Assembly: GCA_023053575.1 (NCBI GenBank)
Contig: JAKZAP010000021.1
Coordinates: 14,880,212-14,944,211 of the forward strand
Source of the DNA: Branchinecta lynchi
Taxonomy: Eukaryota; Arthropoda; Branchiopoda; Anostraca; Branchinectidae
DNA: 64,000 bases
Direction: 5' to 3'
Of this stretch, positions 42,379 to 53,095 are shown in pieces. Numbering within the stretch: position 1 is the first letter of the stretch; each line of letters begins with the position of its first letter. Below the pieces are notes generated by a model that did not search any database, was not told where the DNA came from, and saw only the letters and a program-made list of their open reading frames with translations. Position numbers and translations under genes: made by a program.

Positions 42379-42579
42379 CATTTGATGTTCGACGGTGCAA
42401 AACCGATACGTCAGATGAATTTTATTAGAGCTATATTTCGGCCCTTCTTGAGAAGAGTCCTCTTCAGGCTTAAGCTGGAACATAAACTTGTGAAAAACAT
42501 TAACAAAATAAATTTCAGGTCAAGTATCTGTTTTGCACTGTCAAATATGATTCAGTCAGCTTGTGCTGAAGGAATATTT
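42379..42579 (-). mobile_element. Hammerhead-bearing element, type alpha, copy 3, minus strand
   Basis: Left TTTGATGTTCGACGGTGCAA then AACCGATACGTCAG; right CTGTTTTGCACTGTCAAATA then CAGTCAGCTTGTGCTGAAGG. Inverted ends as in copy 2, but in opposite orientation to copy 2 across exon 41817-42027. Confidence 0.78.
42425..42473 (-). ncRNA. Hammerhead-ribozyme-like motif, intact core
   Basis: Minus strand: TTAAGC; CTGAAGA (42467-42461); stem II GGACTCTTCT...AAGAAGGGCC (weaker pairing); GAAA (42439-42436); TA; U16.1; A17; GCTC. All invariant bases are present, but stem I has only three clear pairs. It is antisense to the myosin transcript. Confidence 0.62.
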
Positions 42580-42844
42580 AACCTTTGGAAAACAATCACA
42601 ATGTGTTTTGTGAAGTCCGATTTTATGATTTACAATATATTTCGTCTATCCTAGATATCCACGCCTGCAAAATATCAACGAAACAAAACTCAATTTTGAA
42701 CAGGTTCCTTTCCCAAACCCAGATTCACAACCTTTTTAAACTTGATAATTTTTATTTTCTCATGCCGTTTCTTCCAGATTTGCAACCATTTTTTGAGCTG
42801 GATAAATTTTAGTTTTCTCATACCGTTTCTTCCAAGCATCTATG

Positions 42845-43215
42845 TGAGCATAGAATAGAATATAGAATAGAATATATTTACACGAAAGCCCGAAGGCCAT
42901 GTCAACAACATATAAGGTTTACATTGGCTTGAGTAAACGTACACTACAAACAGCATACAAATAAGAAGATAAAGACTATTGGAGAAACAAATCCCGATGG
43001 CGTTAACCAATCCGGAGGAATTTCCCCAACAATCTCAATTCATAAGATTGTTTACTTTTTAATATTTTAGACATCCACTCTTTACCAAACACTCTTTCAC
43101 GAAATACCTCAGGTCTTAAATCATTTAGCTCTCTACACTCACACCTAATACGGCTCAAATCATCATTCGAAATCCCACACATTGGGCAGAAGAAAGGAGG
43201 ACCAGTCATACTGTG
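42845..43215 (-). pseudogene. LINE 3' end with C-P-M-C finger, minus strand
   Basis: The minus frame 43209-43003 reads F-F-C-P-M-C-G-I-S-N-D-D-L then C-E-C-R-E-L, and ends L-G-K-F-L-R-I-G, parallel to 19012-19317. The tail on the minus strand has GGCCTTCGGGCTTTCG and TATTCTATTCTATATTCTAT. 5'-truncated. Confidence 0.7.
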
Positions 43216-44040
43216 TCGTGTCTAGTTGTTCGCAATTTATATGTTTTGGATTCCATGACCAAAGTTTATTACCGTCTTAAAGCACCTTAATTCATAACTA
43301 TGGCTTATCATAAAGAGGTGTAAACTTCACCTCTGGCCTTCGTTTTTTCCCGTTGCGTGCCCAAAAGTCAACCACAAATCACAACCGTTGTCTAAAGAAG
43401 CTAAACGCTACTTGTCAGTTTTTGTCGACGCTTTTGGTAACCACTTGTCACTTTTCTCACGCAAGTCTCAAAGTGACCACACGTTATGCGAGATTCAAAT
43501 AAGCCGCCAAAGAAAGAGCCGCTGGATTGTGGAGCGGACAGAGGGCGATTCGCTTTAGATTAGATTAGATTATATATGGGGTTTATTGGAAAAAAAATAC
43601 TAAGAACTACAAAACCCTCTAGAAGTTTACACTTGTTAAGAGGTTTAACAAACCCCCTTTGAGAGATTAACCTACATAACACTATAATAAAGAAAGAAAT
43701 AAGAAAAAGAGAGGAAGAGAAAAGAAAAACATAAACAAAACACTTACTCGGTTCCTGGTCGAACACCCAACAAAAAAAAATCTATACACTCCAAAATCCC
43801 GTCTCCAAAAACAAACAAAACCAAATAAATAAATAAAGAATAAATGATTAAATAAACATAACGGAATCTGGGCCAACCTGAGAACGACTCAAATCAACAT
43901 AAAACAATTTAAAACTCATATATATAGACAAAACCCCCATCTGACTCTAAAGGGACTAAAGGACCCATCTACGAACTTGACCTGTATTTTAGCGAATCCT
44001 CATTGAACAAAATCCTCGCTAGAACAAAATATTTCCTCGT
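43216..44040. other. No gene recognised
   Basis: A/T-rich DNA. Minus frames of 64-68 codons at 43560-43876 are low-complexity, hydrophobic and F/L-rich; they look like an A-rich tail read backwards. No motif. Confidence 0.35.
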
Positions 44041-44048
44041 TTGAGCAT

Positions 44049-44080
<32 letters not shown>

Positions 44081-44290
44081 TTGTACATGGAAAGCCCAAC
44101 GGGCCATGGTACAAACATATTATGCAAATCAAACACTAACTACGGATTCAACACACTTTCTGAAGACAAAACAAAGAGACCTAACTACACAGTTAAACAC
44201 TTAAACACTATATACCAACCCCTTTGACCTTCGATTACATTAGATCTCTCTGAAGTCCATAATCTCCGACGGAAATTCGCCGCGCACAAG
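44041..44290 (-). mobile_element. LINE 3' end with (ACAT)n tail, minus strand
   Basis: An ATGT/ATGTA microsatellite at 44049-44080 is followed by GGAAAGCCCAACGGGCCATG, the 3'-UTR hairpin text shared in form with the S-G-P-Y-F-C lineage (compare GCCACAAGGGCCATGGC at 18953). The coding part is not recognisable. Confidence 0.55.
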
Positions 44291-46483
44291 CCTGATGAAA
44301 AATGTGTAGCCTGCGTAGCTGTATGATAGTTGTACGAAAAAGTTGAATGTGTTTAAATTTAATAGTAAAAAATACTACCATTTACTTGTGCCTCTGACTG
44401 TGCCAATCATAAGCAGTAGTATCCAGTAGCATCGTGTCTTGCTGTAGTAGCATCCAGTCGTGCTAATAGCAGCTTGCAGTAGAATGCAGTAACACGGTAG
44501 CCTTGACATAGAAGCATGCTGTAGCATCTGTTCGGACTACATGCTACTTTTTGTTACAACTTCATACTACTATTTTGAGAAAAATTTACTGTTTTGAGAC
44601 TCCGGTTCCGGATATGCAACTTTCCGGAACTACTTTCCACTCCCCGTCGAGTAACACCGTCACCAGCCCTACGCCTAAAATTATTGTCTTAGCTTTTAAT
44701 TAAAATAGATAGATAGAAATAAAAACTTTATTACGAAGCAGTTTTTCACATCACGAGAGTACCGAACTTACAGTTTTTGCCATGTACATTGTAACTAACA
44801 TTAAAGTTTAACCGAAAAGGGCTGAAATAGGATAATGTTGAAGAGGCTTGAAGACCCGATGAAAATTCGTTACTTTGTTGTTCCGCTATTCACGAATAAT
44901 CAGTTTCATATAGTGGAATTTCCCTGTTGGATATGTGGCACCTCTGTGCGTGTGAACCTGTGCTGTGTGCTGGGCGAAACGACTTGTGATATATCAGTGT
45001 TTACGCAGTGAGCTTCCGCAAGCTGATCACGGGCCACAGAGAAGCCGCGTTTATCTTTAGGTTCAAATTTCCCGCGTCATAGTAGAACTGGCACGTTCAG
45101 GGCACGTTCAGTTTTCAGATTTTTTGCGCCCAGCCGCCGCGTCGGAGAGCAGGAAGGCTGGATATAGTCGACAAGCTCCAACAAGAGAATCGCTAGTTTC
45201 AGGTGAAAAGTAATGGTATTTTCGAAAACGTTTTTTCTAATCCCTTTCATAGGGAAAAGATCATCTCTAGTAAGAGTTGTGCTTTAACACAATTCAAATG
45301 ATGCAGTGTACTCGGTTAAATCATACAAAAATAAGTTGGCTTTTCAGTTAAGCTTTAAGACATTGGTTAGGAAGTGACCCGTAAAAACACTAAAAAGCTA
45401 AAACATTAAGTGGAATACATTCTTCAGTTATTCAAGATTTCAGCGAACGCACGCTACCGTTCGGTTCGTGTGGTGATGGGGTTAGAAGCGTGACTTTTTG
45501 TGCTTTAGCTCGGAAGTAATTGAGGTTTTCGTAGGTAATATGGGGCTGGAATAGGTGTTTAAAACGTGGTTGAGAACGCAGATTAATCTTGAACAAAGAG
45601 CAACACGTAGACCTGCTGATGTTGCGGAATTCATTGAGGAGGACGATGTGAGAGACTTCGCCCTGGTAAAATAAGACGCATGATTCCTGCTATTAATCCA
45701 TTTATTCGCGTTAGCAGAATAATTCAAGGCGTCAAATTCAGTTTTTCCAATTTTTTTTTGTAACAAGGGTGTTGGCAGATGACGGATTGTCAACTCTCTT
45801 CCTCCCTCTCTTTCTAAGAGTTTCACTTCGCCCGTTCCCTCTCAGACAGGGACATCCCGTTATTTCCCGAGATGGTATACCTCACAGCGGATGTGTGGTC
45901 TTAACCGCCAAAGTTGAACCTCATAAAAATAAATGTCTGCGCCCCTCGCACATTTCCTGTTACACAACTAGCATCTTTAGTTTTGGGTGTAGTCCTTTTC
46001 AGTTAGCCATAAATTCACTCCGGGTGGAAAAAAAGAAAGAATTTTGACAAGGAAATTCATGTTGCTGAGATTACAGCAGGTTAGCAGATTGCGGTATAGT
46101 AGAGCTGTATCTCTCCACAAAGTTAAGGCATTATGACTGGTGCAGATTTTGGCAGACTTTTCTGGTTTTGGTGCAGATACCCGATTAAAAATTTGTCTCA
46201 AAATAGTACTATGAAGTAGTAAGAAAAAGTAGCATGCAGTACTAACGATGCTACTACAGGCTTCTACTTCAAGGCTACAGTGTTACTGCATACAACTATA
46301 TGCTACTATTAGCAAGACAGGATGCTACTATGGCAAGACAGGATGCTACTAGATACTACTACATACGATTGGACAAGTCTGAGGCACATTAAATGATAGT
46401 ATTCTTTTCTATTACATAGTATTACATGCAACGTTTTCGTACTACTACCATACTACTACGCAGGCTACACATTTTTCATCGGG
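44291..46483. mobile_element. 2.2-kb foldback element with about 290-bp arms
   Basis: Arms 44291-44580 and 46196-46483 are inverted. Outer text GATGAAAAATGTGTAGCCTG pairs with CAGGCTACACATTTTTCATC, and inner CATACTACTATTTTGAGA pairs with TCTCAAAATAGTACTATG. Arms are rich in short repeats such as CAGTAGCATGCTGTAGCATC. The centre holds a LINE-like tail (about 44705-44760), a TTAA MITE (44801-45358) and 0.8 kb without a clear gene (frames of 74-114 codons, unassigned). No transposase seen. Confidence 0.82.
44801..45358. mobile_element. TTAA-flanked MITE, copy 2, nested in the foldback
   Basis: TTAA at 44801-44804 and 45355-45358; ends AGTTTAACCGAAAAG / CTTTTCAGTTAAGCT. Shares GAGGCTTGAAGACCCGATGA and ATAGTGGAATTTCC with 4391-4842. 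It is about 106 bp longer than copy 1 because of added internal text near 45095-45230. Confidence 0.85.
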
Positions 46484-48004
46484 TAGGGTTGTGCAGATCA
46501 CTATAAATTTTTTTTTTCAATCAATCATCGTATTTATTCCTGAATAATTGTTTCACAACATGATATCATAGGACGTTCAACTTAAACCAAATATAATTAT
46601 ATACTATTAAGATTTCAAGACCTCTTATTTATCGCTAGCTCTTTTGAGGAATGAGCGGTCAAGACACACTGATGATTTTACTGTTATTACTGTAAAAAAG
46701 CAGTTGGGAACTCAGGGGAGCGGCGCGGAGCACAGTATCTTGAAAGTTATAAACCTACAACGCCCCTAATCCCTTCGACTACCCTCTACCCCTAGGTCAT
46801 TAGCAAGATCGATACGAACTTTAGGAAACAAACATTATAACCCTACAGGCGATTCCCTGCGGGGTTTAGCCGACGGTCCCTAGAAGAGGCTCATTACCAG
46901 TCAGTGGCATATGGTTTAAATCTGTGCGACTGTATTAAAAACAACAGGCCAAAAGTTCATCAAATCGGCAAGGGTTCAATACTCTTGATGACTATCTCTT
47001 CCTGCCGATGCAGAATCTCCGGGTACCTGCGGAAGAAAGGAAGAAACGGTGTCAAAGCTGCGCTGACTACTGATTTGAGTCGTTGCGTTTGAGTCGTTAC
47101 GGGCACGTTTACTCCTTCTTCCTGAGAATCATTGGCGTGTTTTGGACTTAGTCATATAGAGTATTAAAATTCAGCCTAATCATTAGGCTACATATACTTC
47201 ATCACGAATAAAAATATCACTAGTCTTCTTAGTAACTTCTATAATCATTAATTAATCAATCATTAGAATATTATATTATTGCATTGCAATGCCAAATTTC
47301 GCGCTTCCGGGATGTCCAGGTTTTAATATGGACTTCATTGTCCCAAGAACTCCCCGGATCTGGGGAAAGTTTGTTTGCAACCAAACCCATGAATGGTTAC
47401 GGCCTCTGAAAGGACAGACTAAGAGGTATTTTTCAAAATTGGGAAAATCTCGATATCCTGAAATCTACGAATCTGAACCTCATTGTGGCAGTTTGTAAAT
47501 ATCTACTTACAACAACATTCAAACATCGAAACAAAAAGTTTATCTTGGTTTAGTTAAGGTGTGACAGTTTATTTTCTGTGGTGTGATGTGATGCATGTCT
47601 TTAGTCTTGTGCGGCCTTTCGGCTGAACAAACGAACATCAGAAACGGTAGTGAATGTTGGGCCTAGCTTACGTCGGTTCCTGTCTTAAGTTTATCTGCTT
47701 TCACGCTTTCCGCGCTTGACCAGAAACAAAAGGGATAATGGGTTGGCTCCCGGGTAATGTATATCAGCGGGATGCGTGTATCACCTAATTTATGGGGTTG
47801 ATAATGGGGAACAATCGGGTATGGTATCTCGAAAAAAGTATCAAATTGGTTTACTGCTTGGGCGGAATCTGTAGAGGTCAGTCGGGGAGGGGCTGGAACG
47901 TAGATTATTTGAACTGGACAGTTTTGTGGTCATAGCAATAACTGGGGGTCTGACAAACTTGACATTTTAAGATGTTTCCCCTGGCTCATTTCTTATTAAA
48001 GAAA
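46484..48004. other. No gene; one dispersed repeat
   Basis: Segment about 46970-47045 (ACTCTTGATGACTATCTCTT, GATGCAGAATCTCCGGGTAC) is the inverted counterpart of 2945-3010. AATCAATCAT text at 46520 may be a retroelement tail. The 69-codon frame at 47289-47498 has no recognisable motif. Confidence 0.4.
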
Positions 48005-48180
48005 ATGAATGAACGTTCATAAAAAGCCCGTGGGGCCATATCGGGAAAACAGAATAAAATACGAATACACTAAAAACTCAGTTAAAAACCAGAAGGAGCA
48101 AATCTTTATTCGAGAAAGCGCTCCCGATGTTCCATAGCCTGCGCATTGAACCTCCCAAGCCGACTAAGTTCAGCAGATTT
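48005..48180 (-). mobile_element. LINE 3' end, minus strand
   Basis: AACGTTCATAAAAAGCCCGT then GGGGCCATATCGGG matches the reverse of the conserved 3' UTR found near 18940-18980, and CGCTCCCGATGTTCC follows as at 19025. Only the end of the element remains. Confidence 0.5.
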
Positions 48181-48350
48181 TCTGTATTCCTTATAATATT
48201 ATTTTGTTTATTTATAATTGTTTTATTTGGTGGAAAAATGGGGCACAAACTGTTACCAGTTTATAAAAATCATCAACATTTCTTTTGGAAACCCTTACAC
48301 CAGTCAGTATCATTTACAAATAACGTAAATCGATTGAACCCTTTAGCGGA

Positions 48351-48925
48351 ATGAGATGTTTTAATTTCTCTATCCCTTGTGTATCAAAAATCCGTTGGCT
48401 CGGTATTTCCATTACAGAAAAAATGTCAAATTTTAGACAGCAAGCAGTTCTTGACACTAAAAACAAAATTCAGTCTGGATATGCCAAAATCGTTGCCAAC
48501 CGCGGAAAATATAACCGCAGAGCTCTTGCTAAGCTCTACGCCACTTACTGCGACCACTCGGTCCTTTACCTTTCGGGACTCTACCCCCTGCTGAAGAAGA
48601 AGGATGTAGCAGCTATTCGAATAGCATACTTCCGCTACTGTAAATTCCTCCTCTACTTGCCAATTTGGTATAAAAATCGAAAAATGATAACTAAATTTTC
48701 AGTAACTAATATAACTGTTAAACTTGACGAGCTGCATAGGAATCTGTCGGTCGCTGCATTTTCTCCACATCACGGTCTTGTCCGTTTGTTTGAAGTGTAA
48801 TCTGTTCGATGTGTAAAGTTGTATCCTAATTTTTAAGTTGTGTTTCTTTCTTTTCTTTATGTACTCCACTATTTCTATTTTATAGAAGTGGGTAAATAAA
48901 AATATTCATTCATTCATTCAATCCT
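48351..48925 (+). pseudogene. LINE ORF2 C-terminal domain (149-residue open frame)
   Basis: The frame 48351-48800 contains R-W-L-G-I-S-I-T, then K-I-Q-S-G-Y-A-K-I-V-A-N-R-G-K-Y-N-R-R-A-L-A-K-L-Y, then H-S-V-L-Y-L-S-G-L-Y-P-L-L-K-K-K-D and R-I-A-Y-F-R-Y-C-K-F-L-L. W-L-G-I at the reverse transcriptase thumb, followed by a helical region with a Y-L-x-G-L-Y-P-L motif, is typical of LINE proteins. It ends H-G-L-V-R-L-F-E-V. The 3' UTR has TTTATGTACTCCACTATTTC, AATAAAAATA and an (ATTC)n tail. It is the longest LINE coding remnant in the window, 5'-truncated. Flanking text 48215-48350 is shared with about 51012-51320. Confidence 0.75.
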
Positions 48926-49488
48926 TCTCTGGCTTGTTGCCGGCGAAGGTGAAAGAAGGTACTAAAGCTCATGTGAGTTTAGAAAAGTCCTTTTTATGTC
49001 ATATTTTGCTTGAGAAATATAAATAATAACCTCATTTCTGTTGTAACAGTTGATGATGCACCATACCTTCAGCAGAATATTTTTTCTTCCCTAAAACATT
49101 TTTTTTATGCTCAAGTGCCGTATAGGGATGGTAATGTCTGTCTGTATGTCGGTCTGTCCGCATTTTGATAGTTTGGGCACTTCCACATGACCTAGGACGA
49201 TAAAACTTGGCACGCGTATCAGGGACCCAACCGGATTAACTTGGAAATAGTCACTTCCCCGATACGACCGTCAATGCGGGAGTGGCAAGATGGGGAATCC
49301 GGAAATTAGTAACATTCATAACTTCGGAACGGATAATCGGGCGTGAATTAAACTTGACAGGTATCAAGAACAAGCGTCTTGGATGTTCATTGTCAAATGT
49401 GGATCTGATCCGATAACTGGGAGGGGGGCTGGAGGGGGACACCCGAAATCTCTTGAAACACTTGTTCTAGTTTTTGTCAAACCCCTAC

Positions 49489-49575
49489 CCCTATCTTCAC
49501 ACTAGTATAGATCTGCTCGTGGATGAGTCATTCTTTCTTCACACTAGTATAGCTCTGCTCGTGGATGAGTCATTC
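49489..49575. repeat. 43-bp tandem duplication
   Basis: CTTCACACTAGTATAG then CTCTGCTCGTGGATGAGTCA occurs twice with one difference (GATCTGCTCG, GCTCTGCTCG). Very recent, inside the family B element. Confidence 0.9.
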
Positions 49576-50721
49576 TTTGCTTAAATTCGTTCGGAGAGAG
49601 CTAGATCAATCGAAGGTCGAAGGGGTTGGTATAATATGTTGTTGAACCTTAGTAGGGGTTGATATAGATTAGGGGGTGCTAGGATGATGAAACTTGACAG
49701 GCGGATCAGGGACCCGACCAAACCAACCTGGAAATAATCAGTTTACCGATCCGACCATCTGGGGGGGGGGGGGGGATCCGGAAAATTGATGGTGTGTAAC
49801 TTTCGAACGGGTGATCGGATTGAAATGAAACTTAATACCTGAACAAAGGGTATATCTCTGATGTTCTGTTTCAAGTCCGAACTGGACTCGACAGCTATGG
49901 AGGTGTTGGGGGGGGGGGGCCGGAAATCCCGAGAAACGGTTAGAATGGAGGGATCGGAGTGAAACTTGCTGGGAATAACAAGCATCTGCTCCCGATAAAT
50001 CGTTTACACATTTGGACTGAATCCGGACACTTTGGTGGAGGGGGTGGAGGGGTGTTTCCCGGAATTGTGGTGATGGCGGTTCTGGGGCTTTTGACGACGA
50101 AACTTGGGAGGCTTATCAGGGACCTTATCAAACTGACTTGTAAATAAAAATTTACTCGATCCGGTAGTCGTGGGGGAGTAGAGAAAGGGGGAATCCGGAA
50201 TATTAAGTCGTGCGTAACTTTGGAATGGGTGATCAGATTTGAGTGTCCGGACCGGATCCGACAACAACTGGGGGGGGGGGATACTCGACCGGCTTAGGCT
50301 GGAGAGATCGGGATGGAACTTTGTCGGAATAACTAACAGATGCTCCGGATAAATCATTTACAGAACCGGATTGGCTCAGGCGACTGTGGGGGAGTTTAAC
50401 GGGGAGTCCAGAATTCCGGTGATCGCGAGTAAAGGTACTTCCAGGTGTGCTAGGACGATGAAACTTGGCTGGAATATTAGACATTCGACAAGATTGGCTT
50501 AGAAATCGCCACTTTTCAAATTCGACCATTCCTTAAAGTACCAATCATGACCACAAATTAAGAAAATACTTTTAAGCAAAATATGCATTTTCATGATGCC
50601 CATGAGCCCATTACCATTTTTGCCTCAAGGGTTTTGCTTACAAATGAGGTTCTAGCTCCCTTACAGTGCACATCTTCACCGCAAGGTCGAAAAGTACTTT
50701 TTATCAAACGATACCTTCTAG

Positions 50722-50935
50722 CTACTAGCAGGCGAAACCCTAGACGAAGCAGAGGTCCGTCTCTTCGAAACGAGAAATTACGCAGCAACATTTCAAAGAA
50801 GAAACGTACTTGATATAAATTTAGAAACCATATTGAAGACCACTGAACCGCCCAAGGAAGAAGAGGAGTTCTAGAAATGTCTTTTACAGTACTTTTTACT
50901 TACTAGTGTATAATAAAATAATATTTGACTCTGTA
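50722..50935 (+). pseudogene. Exon-like open frame with stop and polyadenylation signal
   Basis: After an in-frame TAG at 50719-50721, an open frame runs to TAG at 50872-50874. Its peptide includes L-A-G-E-T-L-D-E-A-E-V-R-L-F-E-T, Q-R-R-N-V-L-D-I-N-L-E-T-I-L-K and ends P-P-K-E-E-E-E-F. The text is codon-like and unlike the flanking family B sequence. AATAAA lies at 50912-50917. An acceptor AG at 50727-50728 would put it in phase with the P-loop exon (phase 1). I do not recognise the product. It could be a captured gene fragment inside a transposon, an alternative terminal exon, or chance. Confidence 0.35.
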
Positions 50936-51010
50936 CAAAACTCCCCAACAAAAAACTCTCGCCAACATTTTGCCTATTCTTGCAACTGCCATATGAGCTT
51001 TCAGCTCTTG

Positions 51011-52518
51011 TTTTTTTAGTTATTTTATTTGGTGGAAAATGTGGTACAAACGTTTATCAGTCGTAAAATGATATTTCTGAACATAACAGTACCTTTTCTT
51101 TAATAAAACCGTAACACCAGCCAGTATCATTCACGAATCACCATTTAGACAACACGGGTAGATGGCTCTGTTTTATCTAGGGATGTGGGTTATGTTCTAT
51201 TTTTTGTCTCCCTTTTTTCTTCTTGTTTCCTTATCTAGTCCGTGTTTTTCACTTGGTTTCCACGGGCAAGAAATGTAAATAAAAAAAATAAATAACGTAA
51301 ATTGATTGAATCCTTTAGCGGAATATGATCAATCCTTCCCCGACTCGTTTCCGACGAGGGGCTGCTCTCTCTTCGCCACCGTTGTACACCTCGGTTCGGC
51401 ACCGACACGGCACCGCGGCACGCGCCATTTGGTGTACATTGTTTTTGGGAGTGAGCAACCCCCTGGTTGCCGACAGAGGTGTAATAAGGTAAAAAGCTCA
51501 TGATAAGATAGATTGGTAAGTAAGAGGGTTAATGAACTAATTTCCAAAAGCTAGCCTTGTCAGAATACAGGAAAGAAAGTAAAGGGATGCTGCATAAACA
51601 CTATACCCACCATTTAGTAAGATTGAAAGGACTCAGTGAGTTTGGCGGAAGACATTATATGCCATGTTTTGCTTGACCATTAGAAATCATTGCCTAACAA
51701 TTAGCGATGTTTTAAACGAGAAATTGTCGTTTAGGCTAGAATTTGCAGTCTGACCCACTGGATAATTTCTGAGTGGGTAGGATTAACTGATTCGTTGTCA
51801 TGAAGGGCCAGTTGAGTTTTACTTAGTTGTGAAACTGTTGGCTCGTGGTGTTGATTTTGGAGAAAAAGTTTATTGTTTATAAAAATTTCGAGGATTGTTT
51901 TCCATATTTTTTTTTTAAAATAATCATTACTCTCGACTCGCAAGGGTGCTTCCCCTTTTTCCGCAATTTTAGTTCACTTCTTCAAGAATGACGCCCACAG
52001 CAAGTACAGTGTTGAACATATAAGCAATGTCGAGTCTTTGGCCCCTCAGGTTCTATCAAGATCCCAGTCCACTCAAGCCACAAGTAGATCTATGAGGTTC
52101 AAAGTCAAGAATCCTTCACGGACCCTTGACTCTGACAACTGAAGTTTTTGCTGAATTAAAACCAGATTTATAGGTCCGGCCGAAAATGAAAATCAGATGA
52201 AATGTTATGACGTGCTCTGCACGTAAGAACCCTACTGTGCTTGAGAGTGGTCGGGTATGTGATAAATGGCACCTGGTTTATGTCTCAAATTTACCCTTTC
52301 AGTTCTAGCAGTAGATCGATACATTTTGAAAGACTAATTTGCTGAAAAAAATAAATCAAAATGCCATGGCAGAAGTATATACAAAAATATATTACACACG
52401 GAGAAACATGACAATGAAAGTAAATCGTACAGTTAATAAACTGATGAAGACGTAATTTTCAGCTACTCTGCTACCCCGAAGAATCTTTAAGGAATCCTAA
52501 GCTACCCTGAAGAATCTT
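51011..52518. other. No gene; partial repeat of LINE-flanking DNA
   Basis: Segment 51012-51130 (ATTTTATTTGGTGGAAAATG ... ACACCAGCCAGTATCATT) and 51290-51330 (ATAACGTAAATTGATTGAAT) match 48220-48360. A GC-richer segment at 51330-51480 has frames on both strands without motifs. The rest is unremarkable. Confidence 0.4.
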
Positions 52519-52682
52519 CACTGTAAGAAGTTTCTCCGAGTAAGGATTAAGTTAACTGCAGTATTTGCTACTGGGATTCATCGTATCTATTCTGAGATAA
52601 GATTAATCCAAATTAGAGATAAGATTATCGTTTTAGAGACAAGATCCCAGTAGTAAATACTGCAAGATTTTATTTTACAGCG
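52519..52682. mobile_element. Palindromic MITE, CACTGTAA family, copy 1
   Basis: The left CACTGTAAGAAGTTTCTCCG and CAGTATTTGCTACTGGGATT are inverted at the right as ATCCCAGTAGTAAATACTGC and TTTTACAGCG. No TA duplication survives. Non-coding. Confidence 0.75.
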
Positions 52683-52730
52683 TTGCCAGCCCCCTCACAT
52701 CTTAAAATTAACGACTACCAAACAGAACTA

Positions 52731-52879
52731 CACTGTGAAAAGTATCTCAGTGTGTGGACACTGCAGTATTTGCTAGTGGAATTCATATAATCTCCAGTAG
52801 TATAATCCCATTAGTAATAATCCCAGTAGTAAATACTGCAGTTAACTTTAATCCTTACTCGGAGATACTTTTTACGGTG
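52731..52879. mobile_element. Palindromic MITE, CACTGTAA family, copy 2, TA duplication
   Basis: TA on both sides (52729-52730, 52880-52881); ends CACTGTGAAAAG and CTTTTTACGGTG. TA duplication with a CACTG end suggests the Tc1/mariner superfamily. The inner palindrome GCAGTATTTGCTA / TAGTAAATACTGC is shared with copies 1 and 3. Confidence 0.82.
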
Positions 52880-52884
52880 TACTC

Positions 52885-53010
52885 ATTCATTCTTTGTCTA
52901 ACACCTTCGAACATTCTCTGAAAACTTCATGTCTCCTAATCCTTCACATTCACACATAACTTTCACCATACTTTTATTGTCATCACCACGCATCGGACAT
53001 GAGACATTGA
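52885..53010 (-). pseudogene. LINE finger fragment, decayed
   Basis: The minus strand from about 53005 reads S-C-P-M-R-G-D-D-N-K, then V-M-C-E-C-E-G-L-G, a decayed relative of the S-G-P-Y-F-C lineage. The first finger Cys pair is partly lost. Confidence 0.5.
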
Positions 53011-53095
53011 AATAACGTTCGGAAGAACTTCCGATATTTTTCTTCTGCTCCCGGTATGTCTGTTCGTTCGTCCGTCAGTGAACATGTCATTCTTA

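Larger units (their letters stand above)
49111..51010 (+). repeat. Family B element, full length, with a foreign insert
   Basis: Starts TCAAGTGCCGTATAGGGATG, then CTGTCTGTATGTCGGTCTGT, then units with GATGAAACTTG and G-runs (about 49195, 49688, 49945, 50097, 50456), then the 3' module GGGTTTTGCTTAC, and ends GCCATATGAGCTTTCAGCTC at 50987-51007. Two additions are unlike other copies: the 43-bp duplication at 49489-49575 and the exon-like segment 50722-50935. Confidence 0.8.

Noticed and set aside
45482..45826. 114-codon minus frame as a possible LINE C-terminus
   Set aside because: Some S/T-rich and basic text resembles LINE ends, but the W-N-x-L-P block or a Cys finger is absent in every frame.
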